Positions 24,535 to 37,627 of a DNA stretch of 64,000 nucleotides are shown here, in pieces. The stretch is from Crotalaria pallida (taxonomy: Eukaryota > Streptophyta > Magnoliopsida > Fabales > Fabaceae). Every line of letters starts with the position of its first letter. Positions within the stretch are counted from its first letter, which is position 1. Location of the stretch: positions 16,202,501 through 16,266,500 of the forward strand of contig CM075652.1 in NCBI GenBank assembly GCA_037953625.1. Direction: 5' to 3'. A model generated the notes under the pieces. The model ran no database searches, had not been told where the DNA came from, and was given only the letters and a program-made list of their open reading frames with translations. The translations under genes and the position numbers were made by a program.

Positions 24535-27500
24535 CTAATAGAGCTCATTACAAATCTTATCCACTAAACACTTATTGGACCAACTTCTAAAATTCTTAAA
24601 GCAAACTGAAATCCTATAAGCAATTTCCTTCTTAATCACAATAAATCTTTGGGTGGGGGTGCTTGCAACATTATTAAAAGTCCTAGCATTTCTCTCCAGC
24701 CACGTATAGTAAATAGCAGCCACACAAAGAGCCCAAAGAACAACTCTTTCCGGATTCCTCCTCACTGCATGGTTGACCCATTGCTTCCATCTATTGAAGC
24801 TCGAAGGGAAGTGATTGAAGCCTACCCAATTCACACACAGCGAAATCAACCCAAAGCTCCAAGGACAATCAAAGAAGAGATGAGACACAGACTCTTCAGC
24901 TGCAACACAAAGGCTGCAAAAATTCGGTATGTAATTCCATCTAAGCTTATCTCTTGTTTGAATCTTACCATGCATAACCATCCAGCTAATGAAGCAGTGT
25001 TTAGGAACACTGATTCTATTCCAAACGAATTTAGACATAGGGAACACGGGTTGATTTCCTTTAAGAAATCTATACCCAGATCGAATGGTATAAGTACCAT
25101 CTGGACAATCTAACCATTGATTGTTCTGAAACCCCAATCGAAGCTTATCTCTGATGCTCAACAATTTCTTCCAATGCCAACTTTGCCCTTGGATCCACTC
25201 ACACTCCCAGAATGAGTGTTCTTTGATGTAATAGGCATGGATCCAACGAACCCACAAACAATCCTTCTTCTCTGCAATATTCCACACCTGTTTTCCCAGA
25301 GCCGCCCAATTCCATACAACACAATCTTGAATACCTAGCCCACCAAAACGTTTCTCATTACAAACAGTGGACCAAGCTACTTTTTCATAGTATGACCCTT
25401 GATCATCAGCATTCCACAAAAACCGTCTACACTGATTCTGAATTTCTTTAAGAACTGCATTAGGCATAATAAAAATTGATGCCCAATAGATGTGAAAACT
25501 TAAGAGAACCGAGTTAATAAGGCATACCCTGGCTTGATAGGACAAATTCCTAGTTCTCCAGTAAGTGATATTCTTCATAACCTTATCCACCAAAGCCTGA
25601 CATGTAGAGGTATTCCACTTCCTTGAAGATAGGGGGATGCCCAAATACCTACAAGGGAATTCACCTTCCTGATAACCAGTAATTTCCATGAGAGAATTCT
25701 TTATATCTTGGGAAATCCCAGCCATGAAGATATGAGATTTCTCAGAGCTAACTTGAAGGCCTGACCAATCAACAAAATCCTGCAATGACTTTTGCACAAT
25801 CCTTACACTAGCTGGATGTGCTTTGCAGAAGATCATAAGATCATCTGCAAAAGCCAAGCTAATCAACCCTGTTTCCTTGCAAGCTGGATGATAACGAAAA
25901 TTCCTTAAAGTAGAGCCCAATTTAAGACCTCTAGTAAGCATTTCCATAGCAAGCACAAAGATTAGAGGAGACATGGGGTCACCCTGTCTAATGCCTCTAG
26001 TACCCCAAAATCTTTCTCCCTGATGCCCATTAAGAACAATAGAGAAAGAGACTGATCGAATACAAGCCATGACCCAGGAAACAAATTTTGTAGGAAACTT
26101 TAGAGCTAATAACATCTCTTCAATAAAATTCCACTCTAAAGTATCATAAGCTTTCTTAATATCCAGCTTTAGCATACACCTGGGAGACACAGACCTCCTT
26201 CCATACATTCTTACCAACTCTTGAGATAGTAGGATATTATGCAATATGCTTCTATCTTTAATAAAAGCATTCTGATTATCCTGCACCAAGTTAGGCAAAA
26301 CAGTAGCCAATCTATTGCTGATAATTTTAGAAATACATTTATAAATAGTAGAACAGCATGCTATAGGTCTAAACTGATGCACTTTAGAAGGTGCATCAAT
26401 CTTAGGAATCATAACAAGATTAGTATGGTTGACTTCCCTGAGAAGGTGGCCTGAATCAAAAAAATCTTTGATAGCACAACAGAGATCCCTTCCAATTCTA
26501 TCCCAAGAAGCTTTAAAAAATCCTGATCCAAATCCATCAGGGCCTGGGGCCTTATTCTGATCAATAGACTTCAAAGCTTGCCTAATTTCATCATCAGAAA
26601 TAGGTTTAATTAGAGATAATTGAAGATCTCTAGTTAAACAACTACCCTGATCAATCACATCTTGCCTAAACATGACCCCCTTACTTCTGCTCAGAAATAA
26701 ATTTTGATAAAACTTTGCCCAGTTACAACATCATTCCTATCATTCAAGAGTCTCACAACCTTGTTCTGATAGGTCCTCTTTTTTATAGCTTCATGAAACA
26801 ACTTGGAATTACTATCACCATCTCGCCACCAATCCAGTTTTGCCTTCTGTCTAAAGAACAAAAGTGCATCCTGTTGAACTCTACTATACTGGCTGGAAAC
26901 CTCTTTTTCAGCCGCAAGAAGTTGAGGATCAAGAGGATTCCTAGAAAGCTCACTTTGAATGGCATCTAGTTTATCCCTAAGCTCAGCTTCTCTGACATCA
27001 ATATTGGAGAAATGCTGTCTGTTCAGAGTAGCTAATGGCTTCTTCAATTCCTTAAGCTTCCTCCACACCACATACATTCTACTACCAACAAAACTCCTTT
27101 GCCAAACCTGATCAACAATGGTCTGAAAATCCTGATGAGAAGTCCACATATTGAAAAACTTGAAAGAGTGTCTTAGTCTCTCCTCATTACCTCCCCATTC
27201 TACAATCATAGCTGAGTGATCTGAGAGCCCAGGATTGGTAAAGATAGCATTACCATTAGGCCATTCCCTGCACAACTCCACATTAATCAACACCCTGTCC
27301 AGCTTAGCAATAATTCTATCTGAACCTTCCTGTTTGTTGCTCCATGTGAAAAACCATCCTGACTGCCTCATATAAAAAAGACCACACTCATCAATACAGT
27401 TCTGCATATCTCTAGCACTGTTAGTGTCAACTGGATTACCATCAATCTTCTCATTGTTATTTAAGCAAGTGTTAAAATCACCCAGAACAATCCAAGGAAT

Positions 27501-27899
27501 GTTAATAAATCCTTGAATACCACTAAGTACCTGCCATAATTCTTTCCTCTCCTGAAAGTCATTTCCAGCATACACAAAAGTAGCAAAGAATTGCTTTTGA
27601 CTCTGAATTTTTGTAACCAAGCAATGAACATATTGAGGAGAACGTGCTACTATCTGAACATCAAATAAATCCTTCCTCCACAGCACCCAAATTCTACCAA
27701 TAGGACAGACATCTAAGTTTATAAAAAAACCCCACCCACTAGCAACTTTATTCTGAATAGACTGAAAGCTATCAGCTCTCACTTTATTTTCTAGAATAGC
27801 AAAGAGACCTACTTTATTCTTCCTGTACATATCTTGAACCTGTTTTTGTTTTCGAGGGTGGTTCATCCCTCGAATATTCCAAGCACAAATCTTATCCAT
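24535..27899 (-). pseudogene. LINE ORF2: endonuclease-reverse transcriptase (one frameshift)
   Basis: The first part (27899 to 26691) is an apurinic-type endonuclease: CAWNIRGMNHPRKQ, the catalytic Glu in AILENKV, GDFNTCLNN, and SDHSAMIVEW near its end. A one-base shift around 26705 separates it from the RT part (26673 to 24535). Conceptually the frames meet where an ORF2 linker is expected. RT motifs: FRPIACCSTIYKCISKII, AFIKDRSILHN, KLDIKKAYDTLEW, RQGDPMSPLIF and FADDLMIFCKA (catalytic DD). The C-terminus carries a zf-RVT domain (FVWNRISVPKHCFISWMV, then CSLCVAAEESVSHLFFDCP). The start ATG overlaps the ORF1 stop (ATGGATAA, 27892-27899). The role is target-primed reverse transcription. Confidence 0.92.
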
Positions 27900-29231
27900 G
27901 AGGAATTTGAGTGGAAGACTCTCCTCTCTGAACTAAAGCCCTTAATTGAGCTTTACTCCTAGTATTCACTATGGTCCAGCCTTCACTCTCAATCTCCTTT
28001 TGCTTACCTCTATCCTCTGGTGACTTTCTCAAAGTTAAATCATTAATCACTACTTCAACAGCAGCCAACCCATCCTCAACATTCTCCTCAGGAACAATAC
28101 CATTATCAATATTGTCCTTCAATTTCAATACTTCATCAATTTTCTGCATCTCCTCTTGAGTGGGTTTATTCTTCTCCACCCACTTCTGCTTAACCCCTTT
28201 TTTCTCACCTTTCTTACACATCTTAGAACCATGGCCATAATAGGAACATTTGGAACAGAGAGTTGGTTTCCATTCATAAGTTATCTTCTGAGACACCAGA
28301 TTTCCTTTATCATCTTCAAAATGCACTTCCTCAGGCAGAACTGAAGGGTTTACTTCAATCAATACCCTTGCATAGCTAATCCTGTTTTTTTCCTCAGTCA
28401 CCTTATCAGCCATAATAGGTGTACCCACCAAACTTGCTATTTTTCCCAGAGCAGATGACCCCCAAAATTTTAGGTTTAGGTTTGGCAATTGAACCCAAAC
28501 AGGGATCCTGTCTAAGAAACTTTTAGTCACTGGTCTTCCTGTCCAAGGGGCTATGATAAGGGGTTTCTTATCAAAATGAAAAACCCCTATCTCCAAAACA
28601 CTGTTTCTACCCTCTAGAGAGTTAAAACGCACAATAAAGGTGCCATTTGCATTCATCAATATTTTATCTACACCATATTGTCCCCATGCTTTCTTAATGA
28701 AACCACTCAAAACAGGATAGGGAGGATTTGCACCCAGCACGTAACATACCACTGAATTCTGCCAGTACTTAACTTCATCTTCCACATCACTAGGATCAAT
28801 CTTCCCAATTGCTATTCCATCTTTTAACTCTGGTTGGTGAAATTTCAATTTACCCCCTGCATTACGTAATTTGGAGATGTCAAAATTCTCCCATACATTC
28901 GGACTAGGCCTCACTTCTTTTTCATGCACAGTCTCTGATGGTATAGTTTTATTAGGACTCCCATTATCAACCCTAACATGCTGTTCTTCTTTGCCTGCTA
29001 CTGATTCCTCTGTTTGTTTCGCAGGTACTTCCTTCTTATTAACTCTGGCACGGATCAAGTCAATACCATGCACCAACGCCTCACGTTGCGTAGGGGTTAA
29101 GGCATCAATGATATCCAAATCTTCCTCATCAAGCTGCGACAGATCAAAGAATGATGGCTGTTTACCACCCTTACCAGATGAAGGAGTGGTAGGAGAAGGA
29201 GATTTCGGGGGCTCCCCCTTTTCTTGGCCAT
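27892..29231 (-). pseudogene. LINE ORF1: RNA-binding protein with DUF4283 and zinc knuckle
   Basis: The body is open from about 29118 down to the TAA at 27892. The only well-placed ATG is at 29231 (CCACCATGG context) but it is one frame out, with homopolymer runs (AAAA, GGGGG, CCCCC) just after it, so a one-base shift near the start probably inactivated the gene. The region from about residue 120 of the open part resembles DUF4283, typical of plant L1 ORF1 proteins. A CCHC knuckle CSKCSYYGHGSKMC follows. The product should bind LINE RNA. ORF2 begins within its stop codon. Confidence 0.85.
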
Positions 29232-31300
29232 GGTGGCCACTCAGTGACCTAGAGAAATCCTAGAGAAACCCTAGATCACAAGGAGAGAGAAGAGAGAAAA
29301 CCCTGTTTTATATATGTGTGTTGTTTTGTCATGTATCAAATATTTCAATTAAAAATTCATGTCTAAAGGTTCAAGCCATCACCGAACACGCACATAAAGA
29401 AAATGAGTTCATTTACCAAAATTTTTCATGCTTTAGATCAAACTCTTCTTACTAAAAATAATTTCCTTTACATGCAAACAAAACCGAATCAAGCAAGGAA
29501 GTAAAATCATTAGCACAAAAATCTCTTTAAAACCGAATTGATCATCAAGTTTTAAAACATAATGGATTTCTTATTTTTAAGTCAAGATCTAAAAAATCAA
29601 GTTTAGAAATCAATAGGTTTGTTCATTAAACACATATAGATCATGGGTTCAAGCAAGAAAATTAAACATGCAAGACTAGAGCTTGAACTTTTTCACAAAA
29701 CAAATTTAGATCATAAATTTATTCAACAATCATTACATAAACATACATAATCCACGGTTTAAGAAAAGAAAAATAGACATGCAAGGTAGTTAATTTTAGA
29801 TTTTCACAAAATCTTTAGTTTTCTTTAGATCTCTAAGATTTTAGTTAGAAAAACATTAGATCCATCAAATAAAATCCTCAACGGAAACATCAAGCATAAG
29901 TTTAACATATTACAAATTATTCTTAAGTCCATAAAGTCCAAGATCAAAGAATAACAACTCACAAACTCAACTTTCAAGCCATAAAACAAACACGCAAGAA
30001 GAAAGAGTATAAATCTACAAAATCAAAAGAAAAATCTAGACTATTACAAGTCTTCTTTCGGATCTTCAAGTCCTACCATGAAAAGGGGTTGGTCTTCTAG
30101 TCTCCTAACACTTAGGTCTCCAAAGAACTTTCCTTGGTTTGGCTTAGATCTCCTTCCTCCTTCTCCTTCAACCTCACGGCCATACTCTCTTTCTTTCTCT
30201 CTATTTCTTTTCTCTTTTTCTTTCTAAGAGTTTAATGGACTCTTAGGAGTTGTGTTTGTGTTGGTGGAAGAAGGAATGAAATGAAAGAATGGAATGGAAG
30301 AATGAAGGAACGAAGGGAAGAAAGAATGAATGGAAGAATGAAAGGAAATGAATATGTGAATGGAACTAATAGGAAATGGACTAAGGGTGCAACACAATTT
30401 CCCTTCCTTGGCCCTTAACTAGTTCGACCAAGCAAGCACTAAGGGAGGGTAAATTTGGCATTCTAAGACTTCTACTTGGTCCCCAAGCTTTTGGTTTTCT
30501 TTTCTTTTTATTTTATTTTCCCTTTCTACTTAGTCATCAAGCAAGTGCTTCACACACACACACACACATACACACCATGCATACAAGTGTCACCCACACA
30601 CATATCACACATACACTCTTCATGCACACACCAACCAAGCCGTGGCACTCATGCACACACACACTTGTCCTACATTTTTTTTAATTACATTATAATTATT
30701 AATTCATAGGATAATGTAAACATTACTTAAGAAATCATACATATTAACAATTAAACACATAATAAACTGTACTTATTGGTTGCACTTATAGCCCTTATTT
30801 CTTTTTCTAAAATCATACTTTAATATATTGAAGATAATCCCAAAAGGAAAAATTCATTAAAAATCAAAAACTATTTTTCATGATTAAAACCTTTAAAATT
30901 CGTCCTTTACAGTACTGGAAAATAATTTTTGCAAACCAATCCATAAAATTATGAAAGATACATCTTTGAAATCTACGTTTCGATACGATCGTTTTCGTAT
31001 AAAGATCATAAAAATCAGAGTTATGGTTAAAAAGTTATGGATTTTCGAAGTTGATACATCTAAGAAAATCCATAAAGAAATTCATTTTCACAATAAATCA
31101 CCAAAAATAAAATCATTTCTCACAAAAAATCATTTTTACTAACTCCATAAAAATATTTGTTTACCAAAACTCCGTAGAATCAATATTTTACTTCGTAATT
31201 AATTAAAACACTTATTGAAAACCTTTTGTAAAACAATATCTTAAAATTTTTCTTTAATCAAATTTTATTTATCCTAGTCGGAAAAACGCGGGATGTTACA

Positions 31301-31312
31301 TTCTCCCCAACT
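31301..31312 (-). other. Polypurine tract of element W
   Basis: On the minus strand AGTTGGGGAGAA directly precedes the 3' LTR start TGTAACATCCCG. The same tract and flank recur to the right of the 5' LTR at 55455-55511. Confidence 0.75.
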
Positions 31313-32836
31313 TGCAGATTTCTCGTCCTCGAGAAATGCTACGCAGAATTCCGCGATCAACGGATGTCGGATTCCTCGGAGTGCTTCTCCCAATCTATAA
31401 CAACAGTCGTCGTCCTCGAGTCGTCGCATATGCATTGTTCTTTCAAAGGTGATCTTCTTGGGTCATTCCATCATCAGACACAATGGAATACTAAGGGTAT
31501 AACTTTGTCAACAAGGGTTCAAAGGGTTCAATGGTTTCGAAACAAAATTCAGAAAGAATAGCACGCTTATGCCAATCCTGACTACTTTCCTCATAGTCTT
31601 GCTTCCTTAATTTGACTCTTCTCATCCTTTTAAACCTAGGTGGGTTATTACAAACCTTAAAATCTCCGTCTACCCCCCATCTTTGACTGATCATATTCCT
31701 ATACATCACATCTATCCGATAACATTTGACGGGGACTAAGGTCACAAAACTTCCCAATATCTACTAATTCTAGGTTATCTTACAAAACTTCCCATTACTT
31801 CGTTCAAGCCTATCTGAGTATCATCTTAAATTCTGCTAACTAAACCAAACTTTCGTGCTCTAAACCATTAAAAACTCTCCAACTTAGGGATTTATTCTCC
31901 AGGTTAACGATCTTAGAACCTAATGACACCCTTAATTCCATAGCTTATAACTACCTACATCCATTAAAACATCAATTCTTGGTCATTTATCCTAATTTTG
32001 GTCGTCACTTAAAGGTTCTATCCGTTAATTTCACTATTCCATCTAGTTGATCTTATGATCCTATTATAGGTCACATCTACCCCAATCATTTACCTACTCG
32101 AACTAAAGCTTTTCTAACTTCAACTCTTCCAGATTCGTCCCAAATATCCACCAACTTAACACCATCTACCATTACTTGGGTTAGACTACTATCAAACTTT
32201 TCATCTTTAATCCCTTTGTACATTCCACTATCTTACTTATGGTTCTAGGGGTACTCTTATTCTAACGTATCTCATCCGTTTAGGCTTATTCCTTCCTCGA
32301 CCATTTTGACTCTTTCCTTAACAACATCTCACCGTCCACCTTATAACTTAGGTATATCTAGTCGATTGGCATAAGGTGTCAGGGTCTAAGGTTTTCACGG
32401 AAGGCTTTTAGAGAAACAAACATATTGTCAAGGCAACTCAACAACACATAGGGTTTACATAGGAAGAAGTTTCAACAAGGAAAAGAGGATTCTAATCGCA
32501 AAACAAAGTCGCATGTCAATAGCTCAGAGGTCGTTACAAACAAAAAGGGATTCTCAACAAAAAGGGGTTTTCAACAGTCAAGAGGTGTTCAGGTCTCAAA
32601 GAATAAAGTCTCCGTATGATTTTGATCATTGTTCCTTGTACCATCGTAAACAAATCCTTGACACGTTCCGAAGATAGAGAGATAGAACGATAGAAGTAAA
32701 ACGATAGAGATATAACGAACGTTCACGTGACTTCGTACTCCTATTCTCACTCATCGCAATCCTAACACTAACACACAGACAGACACACACAAGCAAGCAT
32801 GTAAGCCCATGCATCAGGCTACTTTGGACAACCATT

Positions 32837-32848
32837 GCTCTGATACCA
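32837..32848 (-). other. Primer binding site of element W (initiator tRNA-Met)
   Basis: On the minus strand the 5' LTR ends ...GTGTTACA, then GAG, then TGGTATCAGAGC, the standard plant primer site complementary to initiator tRNA-Met. This fixes the element's orientation and the LTR boundary at 32852. Confidence 0.92.
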
Positions 32849-35800
32849 CTCTGTAACACCCCAATTTCGGCAACTTGAAAACATTATCTCTTTAACAAAT
32901 TATAGTAAAAATTTGGGAAAATTTTTTTTTTTCATGGTGACATGGACATGATAACCTTTAAGTTCAAAAACGTTTCAGTAACTTAATTGAAATAAAATAA
33001 CATTCTCATGTCACACATCACGAGTCAAGTTCCAAACCGAGATGTTACTTAACATCGCACTTTACAACTTGGCTTCATAGATCTCTTTTGAGAAAACATT
33101 TTCAAATCTTGTTTCATAAAACCTTGTTTCTTAAAAACCATGCTCAATAAAATATCAAGCGGGGTACAAAATGATATAGCAATGTTAACCAAGTAGTTGC
33201 AGGGAATACAGTGCTCGAAGGGATTACCTATTACTAATCTTGATCTCTAATCTTCCTCGCTGAAGTCCACTTCCGAATCCGCTTCGAGACGAAAGTACAG
33301 ATTGTACTACAGAGTCGGCCATCTATCCGTTGCAATATCGGAGTAACCCGATACGACAACATGATAGGAGAGATGGTCAGCATTCCAGAAGTACACCCAT
33401 GACAAGACAGTAGAAATATGACTTCATATAAAAGAATACGCAGAGTAAACTAAATCTAAATGCAGGACTTGACAGATACTTCTCACTAACTAGGACATGA
33501 CAATTAATCATATGATGCACATAACAATTATATTCACATAAGCATATAGAAAGCACATATAAACAAAGCATATCATAACATGCCAAACATATCAAAATCA
33601 TGATTTTCTTGAACATATATTACTGCACTTGGCATCCCAGGCCTTCAAATATTCAAGTCTTATCATCCTCTTTCTCATTCTTTCCAACAATCAATTATAC
33701 TTTTCTTCATAAATTCTTTATACTTTTATTCTTGTAATCTTTTATCGTTATTAAGTCTTATCAAACGGTTCACTCAATGATGAGGGGGAAACATCATTGA
33801 ACTCGCACACACACACGTCTACATCTCCTTGGTCCTCCACCCAGCCTAGTCGGAAGCAAACAGGAGTACAGGACCTTTACCACGCGGGCACGACAGTTGT
33901 CTCACAATCAATTGGTCCCAGACCAGGAGGACTCAGCCTCAAATCATATCAATTCAATTCATATAATATCATACCAATGCACGCTCTCAACGACAATCTC
34001 AAATGCCCCGTTCCAGTCCCTCTCACTGTTCTAGACTTGCATCGAGGGGGTGACAGTATAATTTCTAGTTTGCTGTGCGGAACTTACCACGGCATTGGAC
34101 CCGGTCCCCACCACGTTCGTGTGCCACATGTGGGATTCGTTCCGCCTAGAAATATACTCTAGGCTTCTTGACGTTCACCGTCCTTGCCCTCCCCTCCTGC
34201 AATCCCCACCTGAGTATCCGCAGATACCCATAGTATCTTCCTCTCCACTACTTGGATACGACACTCATACCTCACCGCGTTTGTAAATGTCTTTTAAAGT
34301 CTTTTAATTCCATTTAGGGTTTTCGTTAGCGGCTTAGTCCTAACAGTCGGCTCGTCCTTAGTGCATCCCTTCAACGAAGCCCGACCACTAATCTCAATCT
34401 GTTCCCCCTAAATTCTTATTGGCATCTTGCCTCATATCACTTTCTCGTGCGTCTCAGCACTGTTCTCATCAGCTCATGCTCAACAGCATTCCTCAGCATC
34501 TTTCTCAGCATCATAGCTCAGCAGCATCATCAGCATCTTTCTACTTCGTTGTGGCTCAGCAGCGCCATCAGCATCGCTCTCCTTAGTTGTTACTCCACAG
34601 CACGATCAGCAGCATCATCATCACCACGCTTCCGCTCGCCTCGCCGGATATTTCTTATCATCTCTTACGAATCATTTTTTTTATTTTATTTCATATTCTC
34701 TTTTATTCATTACTTATCTCTTTCACGGTTTCATTCGCATCGCGTTTTGTTTCTTTCTCAATCATTTCTTTTAATCTTCTCTTATCGTCTTTCTTTAATT
34801 TCTTACTCAATCTCAAATCTCACTCTTTCTCATGATTCTCATTCATCACATAGAACCACATTCAACTTCTCCAGACAAAACAAGATATGCTCAACAGTAC
34901 ATTCACAGAGAAATTCAATACATAATAAAATTATTCATGCAACATATTTAACAAAACAGATAAACATCTAGCACATATAGATCACGTATAATTATGCAGC
35001 ACATAACCTATGACAAATACTCAATTAGACTCGATATACTCAGTTTAGAACCGAGTCTACGCGTCACGATGACTTAGGCCTACTGCATCTCTCACCTCAC
35101 ATTCCAGCATCTGAAATCGTTGCGGTTCCTTCCCAACAAGTCAGTCGTTCCGCTTCTTGACTTATACGTACCTTGTACTAAGGGAGATGGCACTAACGTT
35201 ATAAGTCTATCTTAAATAATCGTCCTACTTAATATCAAAGCGCGTTTTCGAAAACTCTTTTTATTTCTCGTCGGAAAATCGTAAATCGTTAAAACTTTTT
35301 CAAATCGAATTCGACTTTTGAAAATACTTTAAACATCTCAAAATCTTTCTAAAACAATTGACAAAATTTAAAATCATTTGTTTTGGTTGCTGATCCGTTT
35401 CGGACAGCCATTAACCAAAACTCAAAAACACCAAAAAACTTAACTTTAGTTCATATAAGACTTGTTATAAAATTTTCAGATTATTTGGAGTTGTGCAAGT
35501 CATATTTTTCCAATTAAAATTGTCACTAAGTCCAGAAAATCTTAACCAAATGGTTCACTGTTTTGTCTTTTGAAAAATTATCAAATCAACTCCAAATCTC
35601 TTCAAATTTTACATAGAATATCTAGAGATGTTCAGGAAGCTACCATAAAAATTTAAAACAATTTGGAGTAGCACAAGTTCGAAAATTCTGTTTATCTTTA
35701 AACTGAAAAACTTATTTTCTCAAAACCGTTTTCACAAAGTTGGTTCTCATAAAAATAGGAAATCAATTCCAAAAATCATTTAAAAATTCAGAGAGGTTCA

Positions 35801-36489
35801 TTTTAACATACTTAAGATAGTGACAAAATTCCAGAATTATTGAACATGCATACATATCATTTATCAAGGTCAAAACACATACAAATCACAATTTCAGCAT
35901 ACACTTTTATTCAACAAATTTGTTTATTCATTTATTTTCATGAAAATCAAAATACACTCATACACACAAATCAATACAAAAATCAATCCATCAATCATTA
36001 TTTTTCAAAAATCGAATTAACATATCATGAAAACAATTTTCTTTAACTCAATTACAACATGCATCAACTTCTTAGAAATAAAAATCAAGCCTTTTAAATT
36101 AAAAATTAAGAATCAAATTAAACTATCCTAGATCTAGACATGCACATACTTAAAATTAATAGATCTTAAGAAAAATCATGCATGCATCAACATTTAAGAA
36201 TAAAAATCAAGGTTTCAAGAGAAAAACCAAAACAAACATCAAAACTTATTCCTTTTCACTAGATCATTACATGCATGTATCAAATATTTCAATTAAAAAT
36301 TCATGTCTAAAGGTTCAAGCCATCACCGAACACACACATAAAGAAAATGAGTTCATTTACCAAAATTTTTCATGCTTTAGATCAAACTCTTCTAACTAAA
36401 AATAATTTCCTTTACATGCAAACAAAACCGAATCAAGCAAGGAAGTAAAATCATTAGCACAAAAATCTCTTTAAAACTGAATTGATCAT

Positions 36490-37001
36490 TGTGATGTCCT
36501 AGACGGTGAGGTCCTCTAAGGGTTAGGGAAGAAGACCTTCAAAGGAGCCTCTGTCTAGGGTTTCTGTGTGATGTTTGGTGGGAGTCCTCAAGTGGCTAAA
36601 GAGAGAGCCAAGAAGTAACCCTAATCACTGGTGTGTGAAGGTGATAATTAGGGTTAGAGGACGTACCTGAGCCCCATGTAGTACAGAGCTACTTATAGGG
36701 GGGAGCTGGTTGCCCTAGTGGGCTTGCTTTAGGCCCAAGTAGGGTCAGCCTGTACTGAGCTATGAGTGGATGAGCTGTCCTTGTGGATAAGGTGAGACAC
36801 GTCATCCTGTCCTTGGTGTCGGACTCTGGGAGGTGTCGGACAGGGAAGTCGGACCTGGGTAGGAGTATAAGATCGGCTCGTATCTGGTATTTGTTCGGCC
36901 GTTGAGCCTTGAGCTCGGCCCAGCACACAGAGGGCTTCTTATAGGGCCGTGAGGCCTTAAGCGAGGGTTCTGAGGGCCTCGGCTAGGCCGAGTCCACCAC
37001 A
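36490..37001 (-). mobile_element. Element A 3' LTR
   Basis: 512 bp, TGTGGTGGACTCGG...GGACATCACA on the minus strand. The adjacent purine tract (GCTGGGGGGCTTA on the minus strand) marks it as the 3' copy. Confidence 0.9.
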
Positions 37002-37627
37002 TAAGCCCCCCAGCTCGGTCAAGGCTATCTGAGCCTTGTTTCGAGGTCTTGGTTTAGGTCCTTTTCCCAAATCCACCACATAAGAGCCGAGTTCACCATA
37101 TAGACCGCTTCTCCTTCTCTGCCTACCAATCATTCTCTCTTCCATACGGGAAAACCTTCCTTCTCTCTCCACAGAAACCTTCCTTCTCTCTCCACAGCAA
37201 CCTTCCCTCTCTCTCAACAAAAACCTTCACTCTTTTTCCTCATCGAACCCCACTCCTCTTCTCTGCCCTTCGTCTTCTTCTTCTCCAGCAGTGATTCCTT
37301 CTCACCTTGCAAGTCTTTAATTTCCTTCGCTCCTATTCTACTTAAGGTACTGTTCCACTTGTTTCTTCTCTTTTATTTCTGTTTCCTTCTTCCCTCTAGC
37401 TTTTGGTTCTTGTGGGGGTTAATATTTTTTTGTTTTTATGTTTTTATGCCTTCGTTTTTCTGGAGGTGGGGTGATTTTCCTGGTTTATTTGGTTTTGTTT
37501 CTGGGGAATGATCTTGGGATTTTGGCCTTCTTTGGGTTGGGCGTTTTTTTAGGATTTTTGGAGAGTTTTTGATTTGTGTTTTATGTTTTCATATTTCAGA
37601 AAACCAAAGGAGTAGATTGGGTTCAGT
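37002..37627 (+). promoter_or_regulatory. Leader region of the antisense gene in element A
   Basis: Between the 3' LTR and the first ATG of the antisense gene lie a CT-rich stretch (37100-37330) and a candidate 5'-UTR intron, donor CTTAAG|GTACTG at about 37347 and acceptor CATATTTCAG at about 37601. I see no convincing TATA box. That this region drives the gene is inferred from position. Confidence 0.35.

Larger units (their letters stand above)
24402..29329 (-). mobile_element. L1-type LINE, nearly full length
   Basis: A 4,928-bp non-LTR retrotransposon with a 15-bp target duplication CATGTATCAAATATT (24387-24401 and 29330-29344). Its 3' end (left side) closes with a short A run, ACCAAAAAAAAT in minus-strand terms. 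ORF1 with a zinc knuckle is followed, with an 8-bp overlap, by ORF2 with endonuclease, RT and a C-terminal zinc-binding RT-associated domain. I saw no RNase H domain. Each ORF carries a single frameshift, so the copy looks young but inactive. The empty site is preserved in the sister LTR of element W. Confidence 0.93.
20371..31300 (-). mobile_element. Element W 3' LTR, interrupted by a LINE
   Basis: On the plus strand it starts TGTAACGCCCCGATTTCGG and ends CGCGGGATGTTACA. It contains a CAGCATC-rich stretch (about 21990-22130), AT-rich non-coding DNA, a GAATGAAA-type purine-rich stretch (about 30260-30360) and a CA microsatellite (30551-30568). The LINE at 24402-29329 is absent from the 5' LTR, where the intact empty site lies around 36270-36290. 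Short open frames occur in both LTR copies because the LTRs are duplicates. Confidence 0.88.
31301..32851 (-). other. Element W interior, non-coding
   Basis: 1,551 bp between the two W LTRs. On the minus strand it runs from the PBS at 32837-32848 to the purine tract at 31301-31312. The longest open frames (77 and 88 codons) lack any gag, protease, RT, RNase H or integrase motif. It probably holds the packaging and priming signals of a parasite of an autonomous partner. Confidence 0.75.

Noticed and set aside
24649..25113. 154-codon plus-strand frame
   Set aside because: A shadow of the LINE RT frame on the other strand.
31491..31757. 88-codon minus-strand frame in the W interior as a gag remnant
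   Set aside because: No gag or knuckle motif, and no support from neighbouring frames.
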